Assembly (NCBI GenBank): GCA_002868905.1
Contig: PKUA01000061.1
Coordinates: 1-41,612, forward strand
DNA: 41,612 nt
Source: Desulfuromonas sp.
GTDB lineage: Bacteria; Desulfobacterota; Desulfuromonadia; Desulfuromonadales; Geothermobacteraceae
Direction of reading: 5' to 3'
The first letter of the stretch is position 1. The number at the start of each line of letters is the position of its first letter. The notes under the pieces are model-generated. The model was not told where the DNA came from. It saw only the letters and a program-made list of their open reading frames with translations, and ran no database searches. The position numbers and the translations under genes are program-made. This document shows, piece after piece, positions 9,282-17,004 of the stretch.

Positions 9282-10031
9282 CTATTTCCTAAGCAGGTTC
9301 AGGTTGAAAATATGAGAGGGGATATCCTCCACCACCGGGTCGGAGAAGGTCAGGGTCGTCATATTGTCGGACATGAGCTCGTCCTTGATCACCATCCTTG
9401 AGATAAAGGGACTGACTCCGTCCGCCGCATTGATTTCGTTCAGATATTCCATCTCGGCAGACTTCAGCAGTTTCTCTCCCGACGACGAATAAAATTCGGC
9501 GCGCAACCCTACGGAACGGGAAACATCGACCCAGTATTTGATCCGCTGGTAAGTTGCGTGCCGGGTCTTCGCTTCGAGATCGAAAATGTAGCAAGGGCGC
9601 CCTTGCAAGGTCCCTTCCTCGGTCGACAGGACATTGTAATCCTTCGCGTAGTTGGTCGAAGCGATATCGCCGTTGGCAGCCAGGCCGAGAAGCTTCTGTC
9701 GCTTGGAGACCGGTACGGGTTTGCTCAGGTCGGGTTTGTAAAACCACATATTCCCTGTCACCAGGATGAGTTTGTGACCCTTGCGCTGAGCCGGCTTGAG
9801 GGTCTCCGCCACCACGTCGAACCCCCTGGAGCGAACCAGGATGGAACGGTTGTTGGTCTCCCCCCGCTCTTTTGCCAGGACGGAGACCGTCCAGGTCACT
9901 CCCGCAAGATTGCCACGGGCCTGGTCACACTTTTCCAGAATTGCATAATAGTCGACCGTTGCAGCCATCGAAAAAGTCGAGGTGAATAGAACGACAGAGA
10001 GCAGCAGGCAAAGACCGGTCAAAATTCTCAT
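9282..10031 (-). CDS. periplasmic outer-membrane lipoprotein-sorting (LolA-like) protein
   Basis: A 249-aa exported protein with a strong signal peptide (MRILTGLCLLLSVVLF, cleavage after SMAA). The body resembles the LolA-like family often annotated as outer membrane lipoprotein-sorting protein: NMWFYKPDLSKPVPVSKRQKL, a GRPCYIFDLEAK strand, YWVDVSRSVGLRAEFYSSSGEKL and the closing IPSHIFNLNLL. These proteins form an open half-barrel that carries lipid-linked cargo through the periplasm. GGAG is six bases before the ATG. It sits between an FtsX/MacB-type permease and an outer-membrane barrel, as expected for an envelope lipid or lipoprotein route. The cargo is unknown, and it is not the housekeeping LolA by context. 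Confidence 0.8.
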   Translation of the reverse strand: MRILTGLCLLLSVVLFTSTFSMAATVDYYAILEKCDQARGNLAGVTWTVSVLAKERGETNNRSILVRSRGFDVVAETLKPAQRKGHKLILVTGNMWFYKPDLSKPVPVSKRQKLLGLAANGDIASTNYAKDYNVLSTEEGTLQGRPCYIFDLEAKTRHATYQRIKYWVDVSRSVGLRAEFYSSSGEKLLKSAEMEYLNEINAADGVSPFISRMVIKDELMSDNMTTLTFSDPVVEDIPSHIFNLNLLRK

Positions 10032-10061
10032 AGCAATCTCCGGATTGATGGTGTCATTAAA

Positions 10062-11312
10062 TCAGGTGTGCCCCAAGGCATCAATGATATTCATTCTCGC
10101 TGCCCGGCGGGCCGGCACCAGGGCCGCTGTCGAGGCGAGTATCATCAGGCAGCAGAGGCTGGCGACAAACAACCAGGGGACCAGATGAATTTCGAGTGGG
10201 ACTTCCTTGGGAATATTCGGCGGTGTCCAGGTCGGCTGTGACCAGGTGACGTAAGCCCAGCAGGCGAAAGTAACCATGGCGCCAAGGATCGAGCCGAACA
10301 ATGCCAGAAGCCCGGCCTCTGTGGCAAACATGGCGATGACATCGTGGCGCTTGCAACCGAGGGATCGTAACGTTCCGATCTCCCGGGTCCTCTCCAGCAC
10401 CGCCATGCCGACAGTATTGACGATGCTTAAAAAGACGATAATCAGGACAATGGCAAAAACAAAGGAGAAGATGACATCGAACATGTTCTTGATGCGCAAA
10501 TAAGACGGCCGCAATTCGTCCCAGGGGTGAATTTCAACGCTTAAGCCCGCTTGCTGCAGATCCCTGGCCAGTTCGGCCATGACCCGGTCCTTATCATCAG
10601 GATCGGACAGGAGAACATTGATCCGGTCGGCACTTTGAGTCTCATACAAATCCTGGGCGAAACTGAGCGGTACCGCCATCAACATATCATCGAGAATATC
10701 CATCGGGGCATCGAGAACCTGCACGACGTTCGCGTCGAGGGCGTTCATAAAACCATCGACCGTGGCCGCCATGACGATCGCATTGCTGTCGAGACCGAGG
10801 CCGAGTTTCTCTCCCAGGCCGGTCGTCATGCCGACGCCACCCTCGTCCCCGGAGCTGAGCTCTGCACCTCGAAACATTTTCAGCTTGCCGATAAAGCCGT
10901 GGCCGTGACTCCTGATCAACTGGGCATCTTCAGGCACCCTCCCCTCGGCAATCATGATCGAGGAACTGTTACCGTTGCTGACAAGCCCGTTGATATTGAG
11001 TTGCGGAGTCGCCACCACGATTCTTGCGTCTTCGTCACATCTTTTTATGATGGTGCGAAGCGTCGAGGCGTCGAGCAGGTAGCTGGTCGGATCGAGCGCC
11101 CCCTCTTTAAGGTACCCCTGTTTGAAGATCGACATGTGGCCGTTGCCATAGGCATAGACGTAGGAGTCTTCGAGGCCTCGAAAGACGTAGTGGGTAAAAC
11201 CACCCAGCAGGTTGACGGCTGCGAAGCCGAATGAAATCGCGGCGATGGTAAACAACGATCGCCGCCGATTTTTCCAGAGGTTCCTGAAACCGAGCTTGAT
11301 CCACATCTTCAT
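10062..11312 (-). CDS. ABC transporter permease, FtsX/MacB/LolC type
   Basis: A 416-aa inner-membrane permease with the FtsX/MacB topology: an N-terminal membrane helix (about residues 18-40, RRSLFTIAAISFGFAA), a periplasmic domain of about 230 residues, then three C-terminal helices (about 270-300, 325-350 and 375-400). LERTREIGTLRSLGCKRHDV is the classic FtsX-domain coupling segment. This class does mechanotransmission, pulling lipids or lipoproteins out of the membrane or driving a periplasmic partner, rather than forming a channel. Its start is one base after the TGA of the ATPase gene, so the two are translationally coupled. The next gene, LolA-like, is 30 bp downstream. Confidence 0.9.
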   Translation of the reverse strand: MKMWIKLGFRNLWKNRRRSLFTIAAISFGFAAVNLLGGFTHYVFRGLEDSYVYAYGNGHMSIFKQGYLKEGALDPTSYLLDASTLRTIIKRCDEDARIVVATPQLNINGLVSNGNSSSIMIAEGRVPEDAQLIRSHGHGFIGKLKMFRGAELSSGDEGGVGMTTGLGEKLGLGLDSNAIVMAATVDGFMNALDANVVQVLDAPMDILDDMLMAVPLSFAQDLYETQSADRINVLLSDPDDKDRVMAELARDLQQAGLSVEIHPWDELRPSYLRIKNMFDVIFSFVFAIVLIIVFLSIVNTVGMAVLERTREIGTLRSLGCKRHDVIAMFATEAGLLALFGSILGAMVTFACWAYVTWSQPTWTPPNIPKEVPLEIHLVPWLFVASLCCLMILASTAALVPARRAARMNIIDALGHT

Positions 11313-11313
11313 G

Positions 11314-12048
11314 TCAGGGAGCTTCCGAACTGTTTGAAAAGGGCGCGACCGTCACATCATCGGTAATTTGGCCATCGCGAAGATGGATACGCCTGTCGAC
11401 CTTGTCCAACAGGCGGTCGTCATGGGTCGAGAAAACAAAGGTGGTACCGACCGAACGATTGAAATGACGCATCAGGGTTACGATCTTTTCGGCGTTCTCC
11501 GAATCCAGGTTGGCGGTCGGCTCATCCGCCACCACGAGGGGCGGCTTGGTCATCAAAGCCCTGGCGATGGCGACCCGCTGCTGCTGCCCGCCCGAAAGCT
11601 TGTCCGGCAATCGGTTGGCTTCCGCGGCCAGGCCGAGTTCGTCAAGGAGTGTCAACGCCTCCTGACGAGCCCGGGAGGTTTCCGCACCACGTAACGTTAA
11701 TGGCAGGAGGACGTTCTCCAGGGCGGTCAGCACCCCGATCAGGTTGAAATTCTGGAAAATAAAGCCGACCGAACGGTTTCGATGTGAAGACTGTTGCGCA
11801 TCCGGAAGTTTTGCCAGCTCTTCCCCGTTGATCTGAACGGCCCCGGATGTCGGCAGGTCGATTCCGCCGATCAGGTTACAGAGGGTCGACTTGCCCGAAC
11901 CCGAGGGGCCCCAGACAGAGACGAACTCCCCGCTGGCAATCGCCAGATCAACATTTTTCAGGGCGGCAACTTCGACATCACCCTTCCCGTAGGAGCGGGT
12001 CACATCACGAAACCAAACGAGAGGTGGTTGTTTATCACTCATCATCAT
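11314..12048 (-). CDS. ABC transporter ATP-binding protein, LolD/MacB type
   Basis: A 244-aa nucleotide-binding subunit with all the ABC motifs: Walker [10 protein letters not shown] (47-55), Q-loop FQNFNL, signature LSGGQQQR, Walker [14 protein letters not shown] and the switch His in FSTHD. The TANLDS variant is typical of the LolD/MacB/FtsE branch, which pairs with FtsX-type permeases like the one directly downstream. Three consecutive ATG codons (12048, 12045, 12042) make the exact start uncertain; none has a good ribosome site. It is the first gene of a five-gene minus-strand operon, so a promoter is expected between it and 12187. Confidence 0.92.
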   Translation of the reverse strand: MMMSDKQPPLVWFRDVTRSYGKGDVEVAALKNVDLAIASGEFVSVWGPSGSGKSTLCNLIGGIDLPTSGAVQINGEELAKLPDAQQSSHRNRSVGFIFQNFNLIGVLTALENVLLPLTLRGAETSRARQEALTLLDELGLAAEANRLPDKLSGGQQQRVAIARALMTKPPLVVADEPTANLDSENAEKIVTLMRHFNRSVGTTFVFSTHDDRLLDKVDRRIHLRDGQITDDVTVAPFSNSSEAP

Positions 12049-12186
12049 TACACAGAAAAGGGAGGAAACAGCTTAATCTTGCGGTGAATAAATAACATCC
12101 TTTCCTGCCATTTCATAGCGGAATCGCATCGCAGCTCCACCGCAATCATGAACTCCCCGGTGGAACAAAGCGATCGTACAGAGGTG

Positions 12187-12720
12187 TTATTTCCGGTCAA
12201 AAAATGGACTCTTGCCGGTCACCGACAATGGCAGCCCGAGAGCGATCTGGACCTCGGGACCGAGTAAGCCGAGTTCCAGCACCGCCTTTCCCGCGGTGAA
12301 CATGATCCTGTTGTCGAGGCGCAAGTCGGACGCTCGCGCGGCTGCGGAGCTGACAGCGATACCGAGGTCGATGGTGTTGAAACTGCAGGTGCCGCCGGCA
12401 GCCTCCATCGCCTCGCAATCGGCAAAGCCGCAAAAACCGCAGCAGGGGAGCAACAGCGGTTCCTTGCGGGAACCGAACAGCAACAGAACCGGCGAAGCAT
12501 CGACATTGCCGGCGTCCCGCTCGAAGAATGGCATCTGTTCACGCTGTGCGATCAGGCGCATTCGATCCGTAATCAGGCGTTTCTCTTCACCGTTGACAAT
12601 GGCGGTGGCCAAGAGGTCCTTCCCTTTACCCTTCGGGGCCGTTCGGGCCGCCATGCAAATCAGCTCTGCAGCGCGTTCCAATGCACCCGTCTCTTGTTCC
12701 GGACAGACAATAAATGACAT
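12187..12720 (-). CDS. DUF2148 ferredoxin-like domain protein
   Basis: A 177-aa cytoplasmic protein matching the DUF2148 family (COG4739, described as containing a ferredoxin domain). It opens with a helical segment common to the family (ERAAELICMAARTAPKGKGKDLL). A cysteine cluster lies at CCGFCGFADCEAMEAAGGTC, followed by a domain with the conserved DLGIAVSSAA. The cysteines could bind an Fe-S cluster. The function is unknown; the family is common in anaerobes. GAGGAGG directly upstream supports the ATG at 12720. It is probably co-transcribed with the hypothetical gene 60 bp upstream. Confidence 0.85.
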   Translation of the reverse strand: MSFIVCPEQETGALERAAELICMAARTAPKGKGKDLLATAIVNGEEKRLITDRMRLIAQREQMPFFERDAGNVDASPVLLLFGSRKEPLLLPCCGFCGFADCEAMEAAGGTCSFNTIDLGIAVSSAAARASDLRLDNRIMFTAGKAVLELGLLGPEVQIALGLPLSVTGKSPFFDRK

Positions 12721-12780
12721 GATTCCTCCTCGCGGACAACCATCCGTTAATAGACCTGGAATTGATTCAGCCGTCTTAAT

Positions 12781-13341
12781 TTATCTGAGCAATTTTTGAA
12801 TTTCAACAGCCTCTGCTGGCCCGACCTCCAACCAGAGTCTCTTCAGCGGCAGTTGACGTACAGGACCGAATGCCTGTTGCAAAAGCGAGATGAACTCGCC
12901 AAGGTCAATAACCTTGGCCGTTCGACCCAGCGGTGGCATGACCAGAGACGAGATCTCGTGCCGAAAGACGATATCGATCAGGTTGTTTAACGCCGCCGCC
13001 ACCCAGAGCGGCCGACACGGAGGGTCCTGATCGAAATCGTTGGTGATCGCCAGCAGGCGTAACGGTGAACCCTGACATACGAGAATACTCCCGGGTTGCT
13101 GTGGCTGGACCTGCATGGCGTTGGTCATGGTTCGGATGACATGTTCCCGTGCTTCGGGCACCTCCGGTTGCCGCTTCATCACCAGATAGGTGTCCTGCTC
13201 CTCGACGGCTGCCATACACGGCTCGGCCAGCCATTCCAATGGTCCTGCCTGTATTTCAACGGCCCCGATTCGCGAAATTCGACTTCGTCCTCCGGTGAGG
13301 ACCCTCAGCAAGGGTCTTTTTCTGTCAGACGTGTTCGCCAT
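12781..13341 (-). CDS. hypothetical protein with a degenerate macrodomain-like region
   Basis: A 186-aa protein of no certain family. From about residue 85 the order ILVCQGSPLRLLAITNDFDQDPPC, then a helix, then ISSLVMPPLGRTAKVIDLGEF and a final helix resembles the end of macrodomain (ADP-ribose-binding) proteins, where IPPLGCGLGGLxW and a preceding Asn/Phe strand are usual. Here the glycines of the nucleotide-binding loop are mostly replaced, so binding of ADP-ribose is doubtful. No signal peptide or membrane segment is present. The start at 13341 is the only early ATG; GGAG lies rather far (about 15 bases) upstream. It is divergent from the DUF2279 gene and upstream of the DUF2148 gene. Confidence 0.65.
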   Translation of the reverse strand: MANTSDRKRPLLRVLTGGRSRISRIGAVEIQAGPLEWLAEPCMAAVEEQDTYLVMKRQPEVPEAREHVIRTMTNAMQVQPQQPGSILVCQGSPLRLLAITNDFDQDPPCRPLWVAAALNNLIDIVFRHEISSLVMPPLGRTAKVIDLGEFISLLQQAFGPVRQLPLKRLWLEVGPAEAVEIQKLLR

Positions 13342-13505
13342 AACTGCTCAGGCAACTCCCTTTCGTCGAAAAGACATTAGTGCTTTATCCAAGCCTTGCC
13401 TTAATTTTTGCACACCCCGCCCCCATCAGGCAAAAAGTTTCCATTGTTTGCAACCGGTCACCGGGCACAGCTTGCGACTTCCACCCTGAATGGCATACTA
13501 GGAAA

Positions 13506-14366
13506 ATGAAATCATCCCGTTCCAAGAAGGGAATTCACGTGGTGATGCGTTGTCTGCTGATTCCGCTGGCCTTGATTTTTCTATTGCCGGTGTCGGGGTT
13601 TAGTTACGAAAACGTGAATGAAGTCGAAGGACTCTCGCGATCAACCAAGACGACCCTGCTCAATGCCGGTGTCGCCAGCGGCATCGTCGTCTGGGGCATC
13701 GCCAACTGGGACTATTTCGCCTGCAGTCCTCACACCGACAACGAGGGGTGGTTCGGATCCAACACCAAAGAGGGAGGCGCCGACAAATTCGGCCACATGT
13801 ATTCGGGTCATCTGCTGACCGGCAGCTTCACCGCCATTTACCGCCATTGGGGATACGAAGAGAAGGTCGCAAGCCGCTACGGACTTTTATCTTCCATCGG
13901 CATGACCACCATCATGGAAGTCGGCGACGCCTTCAGCGAGGATTACGGCTTCAGCTATGAAGACATGATCATGAACCTGCTCGGGGCGGGCATCGGCTAC
14001 ATGCTTGAAACCCGTCCTGAAATCAGCAAAAAACTCGATTTCCGCTGGGAATACTGGCCAAGTCTGGGAGATTTCCAGGGGGACATCCTGACCGATTACG
14101 AACATTCCAGGTACCTCTTCGCCATCAAGGGAGAAGGTTTCGATTTTCTGCAGGGGACCCTGGGAGAATACATCGAACTCCACGTCGGTTTTTATGCCAG
14201 GGAAAGAGACAGCTCACGGGATGAAAACCGCCGCACCAACCGCTACCTCTATAGCGGCGTCGGCATCAACCTCGGTAGACTTCTGCGACCGCTCTGGGAG
14301 ACCCGCCTGTTCGAATTCTGGCAACCGGCTTACACCTATATCCCCATCCGCAAAGGCCTTGACTGA
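13506..14366 (+). CDS. DUF2279 (YfiM-like) envelope protein
   Basis: About 286 aa. The protein resembles the DUF2279/YfiM family of small envelope proteins: DKFGHMYSGHLLTGSFTAIYRHWG, MEVGDAFSEDYGFSYEDMIMNLLGAGIGYMLE, and a membrane-associated N-terminus (MRCLLIPLALIFLLPVSGFS). The conserved His and Asp/Glu residues of those segments are intact. It continues with a beta-rich C-terminal part and ends in a basic tail. The biological role of the family is not known. The start at 13506 follows AGGA at four bases; ATG 13545 would give a cleaner signal peptide and is a real alternative. Open sequence upstream to 13380 has no ribosome site. Confidence 0.75.
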   Translation: MKSSRSKKGIHVVMRCLLIPLALIFLLPVSGFSYENVNEVEGLSRSTKTTLLNAGVASGIVVWGIANWDYFACSPHTDNEGWFGSNTKEGGADKFGHMYSGHLLTGSFTAIYRHWGYEEKVASRYGLLSSIGMTTIMEVGDAFSEDYGFSYEDMIMNLLGAGIGYMLETRPEISKKLDFRWEYWPSLGDFQGDILTDYEHSRYLFAIKGEGFDFLQGTLGEYIELHVGFYARERDSSRDENRRTNRYLYSGVGINLGRLLRPLWETRLFEFWQPAYTYIPIRKGLD

Positions 14367-14482
14367 GGCCGACCCGGCATTGCTTTCCGATCACCAATAA
14401 TGATACAAGGTGCCGGACATGAACGGACCGGCCACGACTGAACGGCCTCTGAGTCATCACACCAATTTTGAAGGAGATACAC

Positions 14483-14989
14483 ATGAGCAATCCAACGGTC
14501 ACCCTCGAAACCAGCCACGGCAGCATCGTGCTGGAACTCGATGCGGACAAGGCCCCGAAAACCGTGGCCAACTTTCTGTCGTACGCCCGCGACGGTTTCT
14601 TCGATGGCACTATTTTCCATCGTGTCATCAGCAATTTCATGATCCAGGGTGGAGGCTTCACCCCTGACATGGAGCAGAAAAAAGCGAAGCGCCCCATCCG
14701 CAACGAAGCCGACAACGGGCTCAAGAACCAACGGGGCACGGTTGCCATGGCCCGCACCAACGACCCGCACAGCGCCTCCAGCCAATTCTTCATCAACGTG
14801 GTTGACAACGATTTTCTCGACCACGTCGCGAAGACCCCGATGGGATACGGCTACTGCGTGTTCGGTCAAGTGGTCGAGGGGATGGATGCGGTCGATGCCA
14901 TCCGCCAGGTCGCAACCGGAGATTCCGGGCACCACCAGGACGTGCCGAAAGAAGCGGTCGTGATCGAGAGCGCCACGGTCCAGGAATAA
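14483..14989 (+). CDS. ppiB: peptidyl-prolyl cis-trans isomerase, cyclophilin (PpiB type)
   Basis: A 168-aa cyclophilin that interconverts cis and trans X-Pro bonds during protein folding. Catalytic and binding residues are in place: [13 protein letters not shown] (Arg and Phe of the active site), [18 protein letters not shown] (Gln and Phe) and [13 protein letters not shown]. It aligns closely along its full length with the cytoplasmic E. coli PpiB, including the closing [16 protein letters not shown]. It has no signal peptide, so it is cytoplasmic. AAGGAG ends six bases before the ATG at 14483, which fixes the start. A strong hairpin follows the stop codon by seven bases. Confidence 0.95.
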   Translation: MSNPTVTLETSHGSIVLELDADKAPKTVANFLSYARDGFFDGTIFHRVISNFMIQGGGFTPDMEQKKAKRPIRNEADNGLKNQRGTVAMARTNDPHSASSQFFINVVDNDFLDHVAKTPMGYGYCVFGQVVEGMDAVDAIRQVATGDSGHHQDVPKEAVVIESATVQE

Positions 14990-14996
14990 GCAATAT

Positions 14997-15036
14997 GGCG
15001 GGCCGAAGGACGCAATGCCTTCGGCCCGCCTTCTTC
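14997..15036 (+). terminator. intrinsic terminator after ppiB
   Basis: A perfect 13-bp stem (GGCGGGCCGAAGG at 14997-15009 with CCTTCGGCCCGCC at 15018-15030) with an eight-base loop, followed by the short pyrimidine run TTCTTC. It begins seven bases after the ppiB stop. The T-tract is weak, but the stem is very stable. Confidence 0.8.
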
Positions 15037-15295
15037 AAGGCCAGCAGCAACATCTCAACACCAGCGGCCTGCCAACCACCAATCGCCTCGCTTGATCGTC
15101 GTTAATCCGGCGGTATAAAATCTTCTATTCCAGTCTGCTACGCCCCAAAAGCAACCAAACGTTGTCAAACAGGAAAGTCTTCCCCCTGATTTAATGAAAA
15201 TCTCCGCGAATATGGCATGCTTAAACCAAAGCAACCGAGAGGAACCCGGCAATCGTTCAAATCGGTATATTACCACCTCCGTGAAAGGTTAACCG
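15037..15295. other. intergenic region before the PilZ gene
   Basis: No open frame with a ribosome site and no recognisable RNA was found here. A TGGCAT at about 15211 recalls the -24 element of sigma-54 promoters but has no matching GC at -12. The promoter of the PilZ gene must lie here, but I cannot place it. Confidence 0.4.
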
Positions 15296-15652
15296 ATGCC
15301 CGAGAAGAGAAATATCGAGAGATGTAAACGTCGACTGCAGGTACGATTCGAAGGTGATGATCGGTCCCATGTCGGGTTTACCGACGACGTTTCCAAGGAC
15401 GGAATCTTTATTCGTACCACCAAGGTCTACAAGCCCGGCACCATTCTTTCGGTTCGCATCACGACAAAGGACGGGAGCGAAACAGCCTTCAAGGGCCAGG
15501 TCAGGTGGGCGAAAAAGGTCCCTCCTTCGATGCAGCACCGCCTCAAGGGAGGAATGGGGATTTACGTGAAATCGATGCTGGAAGGAGGCGAGCTGTTTCA
15601 ATCATTCTGCCCGATCGATCCATGTCTCGACTGTGACGACATCCCGGAATGA
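15296..15652 (+). CDS. PilZ domain protein, probable c-di-GMP receptor
   Basis: A 118-aa single-domain PilZ protein. Both halves of the c-di-GMP-binding signature are present: an arginine motif RCKRR (residues 9-13) and DVSKDGIFI (about 31-39), fitting D/NxSxxG. The order of beta strands after it (GTILSVRITTKDG, AFKGQVRWAKK, GMGIYV) matches the domain. PilZ proteins of this size act as adaptors that change the activity of a partner on binding c-di-GMP. AAAGG is about six bases before the ATG. A short tail with PCLDCDD adds two or three cysteines, which is unusual for the domain. The partner is unknown. Confidence 0.88.
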   Translation: MPEKRNIERCKRRLQVRFEGDDRSHVGFTDDVSKDGIFIRTTKVYKPGTILSVRITTKDGSETAFKGQVRWAKKVPPSMQHRLKGGMGIYVKSMLEGGELFQSFCPIDPCLDCDDIPE

Positions 15653-15820
15653 TTTTCATCCATGAGCAGTGCGGCAGGCTTGAATATTTCCTCATGCGAA
15701 CTCCCGGCCACCCCGGTGGCAGAAATATTCTTTGCATTCGACCAGGCAAACGAACGAAAATGAACCCTCACTGCCGCCAACGGAAAACAACGAACCACTG
15801 ACCCGACGACAGAACGTCTG

Positions 15821-16990
15821 ATGCAAAAAACAAACTATCCATTCTCCGCCATCCTCGGCCAGGATGACATGAAGACAGCCCTGTTGCTGTGCGCCGTTGA
15901 TCCTGCCATCGGCGGTGTACTGATCCGGGGGGACAAGGGGACCGGGAAAACCACGGCAGTCAGGGGCCTCACCAGCCTGTTACCCGACCTGAGCGTGGTC
16001 GAAGGTTGCCCGTATAACTGTCCTCCGGACCAGCCGGATGTCATGCACGATGGCTGTCGGCAAAAATTTGAGCGTGGCGAGGAGTTGAAAACCACTCGCC
16101 GTCCAACGCCGCTGGTCGATTTGCCCCTGGCCGCTTCCGAGGACCGTGTTGTCGGCACCCTGAACCTCGAATCGGCTCTGCGCGATGGCGAGCGGCGCTT
16201 CGAACCGGGCCTTCTCGCCACCGCGAACCGGGGTATTCTTTACGTCGATGAAGTCAACCTGCTCGGGGACCATCTCATCGACCTGTTGCTCGATGTCGCC
16301 GCTTCGGGGGTCAATGTGGTGGAGAGGGAATCGTTGCAGGTGCGTCACCCCGCCCGCTTTCTGCTGATCGGCACCATGAACCCTGAGGAAGGGGAGCTGC
16401 GACCTCAATTCCTCGATCGCTTCGGCCTGTGTGTTTCGGTCGAAGGGGTCAACGATCTTCAGCAGCGGAGCGAAATCATCCGTCGCCACCTCAGTTTCGA
16501 AACATCCCCGGTCCAATTCGGCCATGCCTGGGCGGAGAGCCAGGTCATGCTGAGTCGCCAGCTGCTCGAGTCGACGGATCGACTCCCCCACGTTCAGGTC
16601 CCTGAAGACATCCTGGAACGGGCCGCCCTGATCTCCCTGCGTGCCAAGACCGCCGGTCATCGTGCCGACCTGACCATGATCCGGGCCGCACGGGCACTCT
16701 GTGCCCTGCTCGACCGACCGGTCGTAGGTTCGGAAGAACTGCTGGAGGCCGCCCGCTTCGTCCTGCCGCATCGCATGGGGGATGCGACGTTCGTGGCGCC
16801 GAGCGAATTGGGCCCTCGTCTGCAGGAGCTGCTGAAAGAGCAGGTCGTGACCTCCTCTTCCGAAAAATCCGAGCCAGGTCTGGAAGATTTCGGTTTCCTC
16901 GCCGACAACATGCAGGTCCCGGGTGCAACCGCCGCCGGAGGCAACATGTTGTTCGATTTTCTTAAAAAAAAAGTCGGGCGCAGGTTATAG
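15821..16990 (+). CDS. AAA+ chelatase subunit (ChlI/BchI-like), zero-frame product
   Basis: A 389-aa AAA+ ATPase of the Mg-chelatase/cobaltochelatase I-subunit type. Walker A is GDKGTGKT (37-44), Walker B ILYVDE (139-144), sensor 1 LLIGTMNPEEGELRP and the arginine-containing LDRFGL follow. A cysteine-bearing insert GCPYNCPPD at about 62-70 is typical of this branch. The I subunit drives insertion of Mg2+ or Co2+ into a tetrapyrrole with a VWA partner. In the cobaltochelatase-like family I recall (about 630-670 aa), AAA+ and VWA parts are one chain; here the zero frame stops at 16988-16990, just after a run of nine A, while the VWA part continues in the -1 frame. The zero-frame protein would be a complete I-like subunit; a frameshifted one would be about 667 aa. 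A pyrimidine-rich sequence precedes the ATG, so initiation looks weak. Confidence 0.88.
   Translation: MQKTNYPFSAILGQDDMKTALLLCAVDPAIGGVLIRGDKGTGKTTAVRGLTSLLPDLSVVEGCPYNCPPDQPDVMHDGCRQKFERGEELKTTRRPTPLVDLPLAASEDRVVGTLNLESALRDGERRFEPGLLATANRGILYVDEVNLLGDHLIDLLLDVAASGVNVVERESLQVRHPARFLLIGTMNPEEGELRPQFLDRFGLCVSVEGVNDLQQRSEIIRRHLSFETSPVQFGHAWAESQVMLSRQLLESTDRLPHVQVPEDILERAALISLRAKTAGHRADLTMIRAARALCALLDRPVVGSEELLEAARFVLPHRMGDATFVAPSELGPRLQELLKEQVVTSSSEKSEPGLEDFGFLADNMQVPGATAAGGNMLFDFLKKKVGRRL
16964..16972 (+). promoter_or_regulatory. A9 slippery run, probable frameshift or slippage site
   Basis: Nine consecutive A occupy three lysine codons (16964-16972) of the ChlI-like frame, 15 bases before its stop codon. 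A -1 shift here enters the frame that leads without a stop into the VWA protein; upstream of the run that frame is closed by TAA at 16963. GGAGG at 16937-16941 lies 22 bases upstream. A 7-bp stem (GGCAGAG 16992-16998 with CTCTGCC 17015-17021) lies 19 bases downstream. Both are plausible stimulators but not at textbook distance. A9 also permits transcriptional slippage. Confidence 0.6.
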
Positions 16991-17004
16991 AGGCAGAGTC
17001 GAAC

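Noticed and set aside
15205-15225. sigma-54 promoter before the PilZ gene
   Set aside because: TGGCAT is present but the GC of the -12 element is missing at the required distance.
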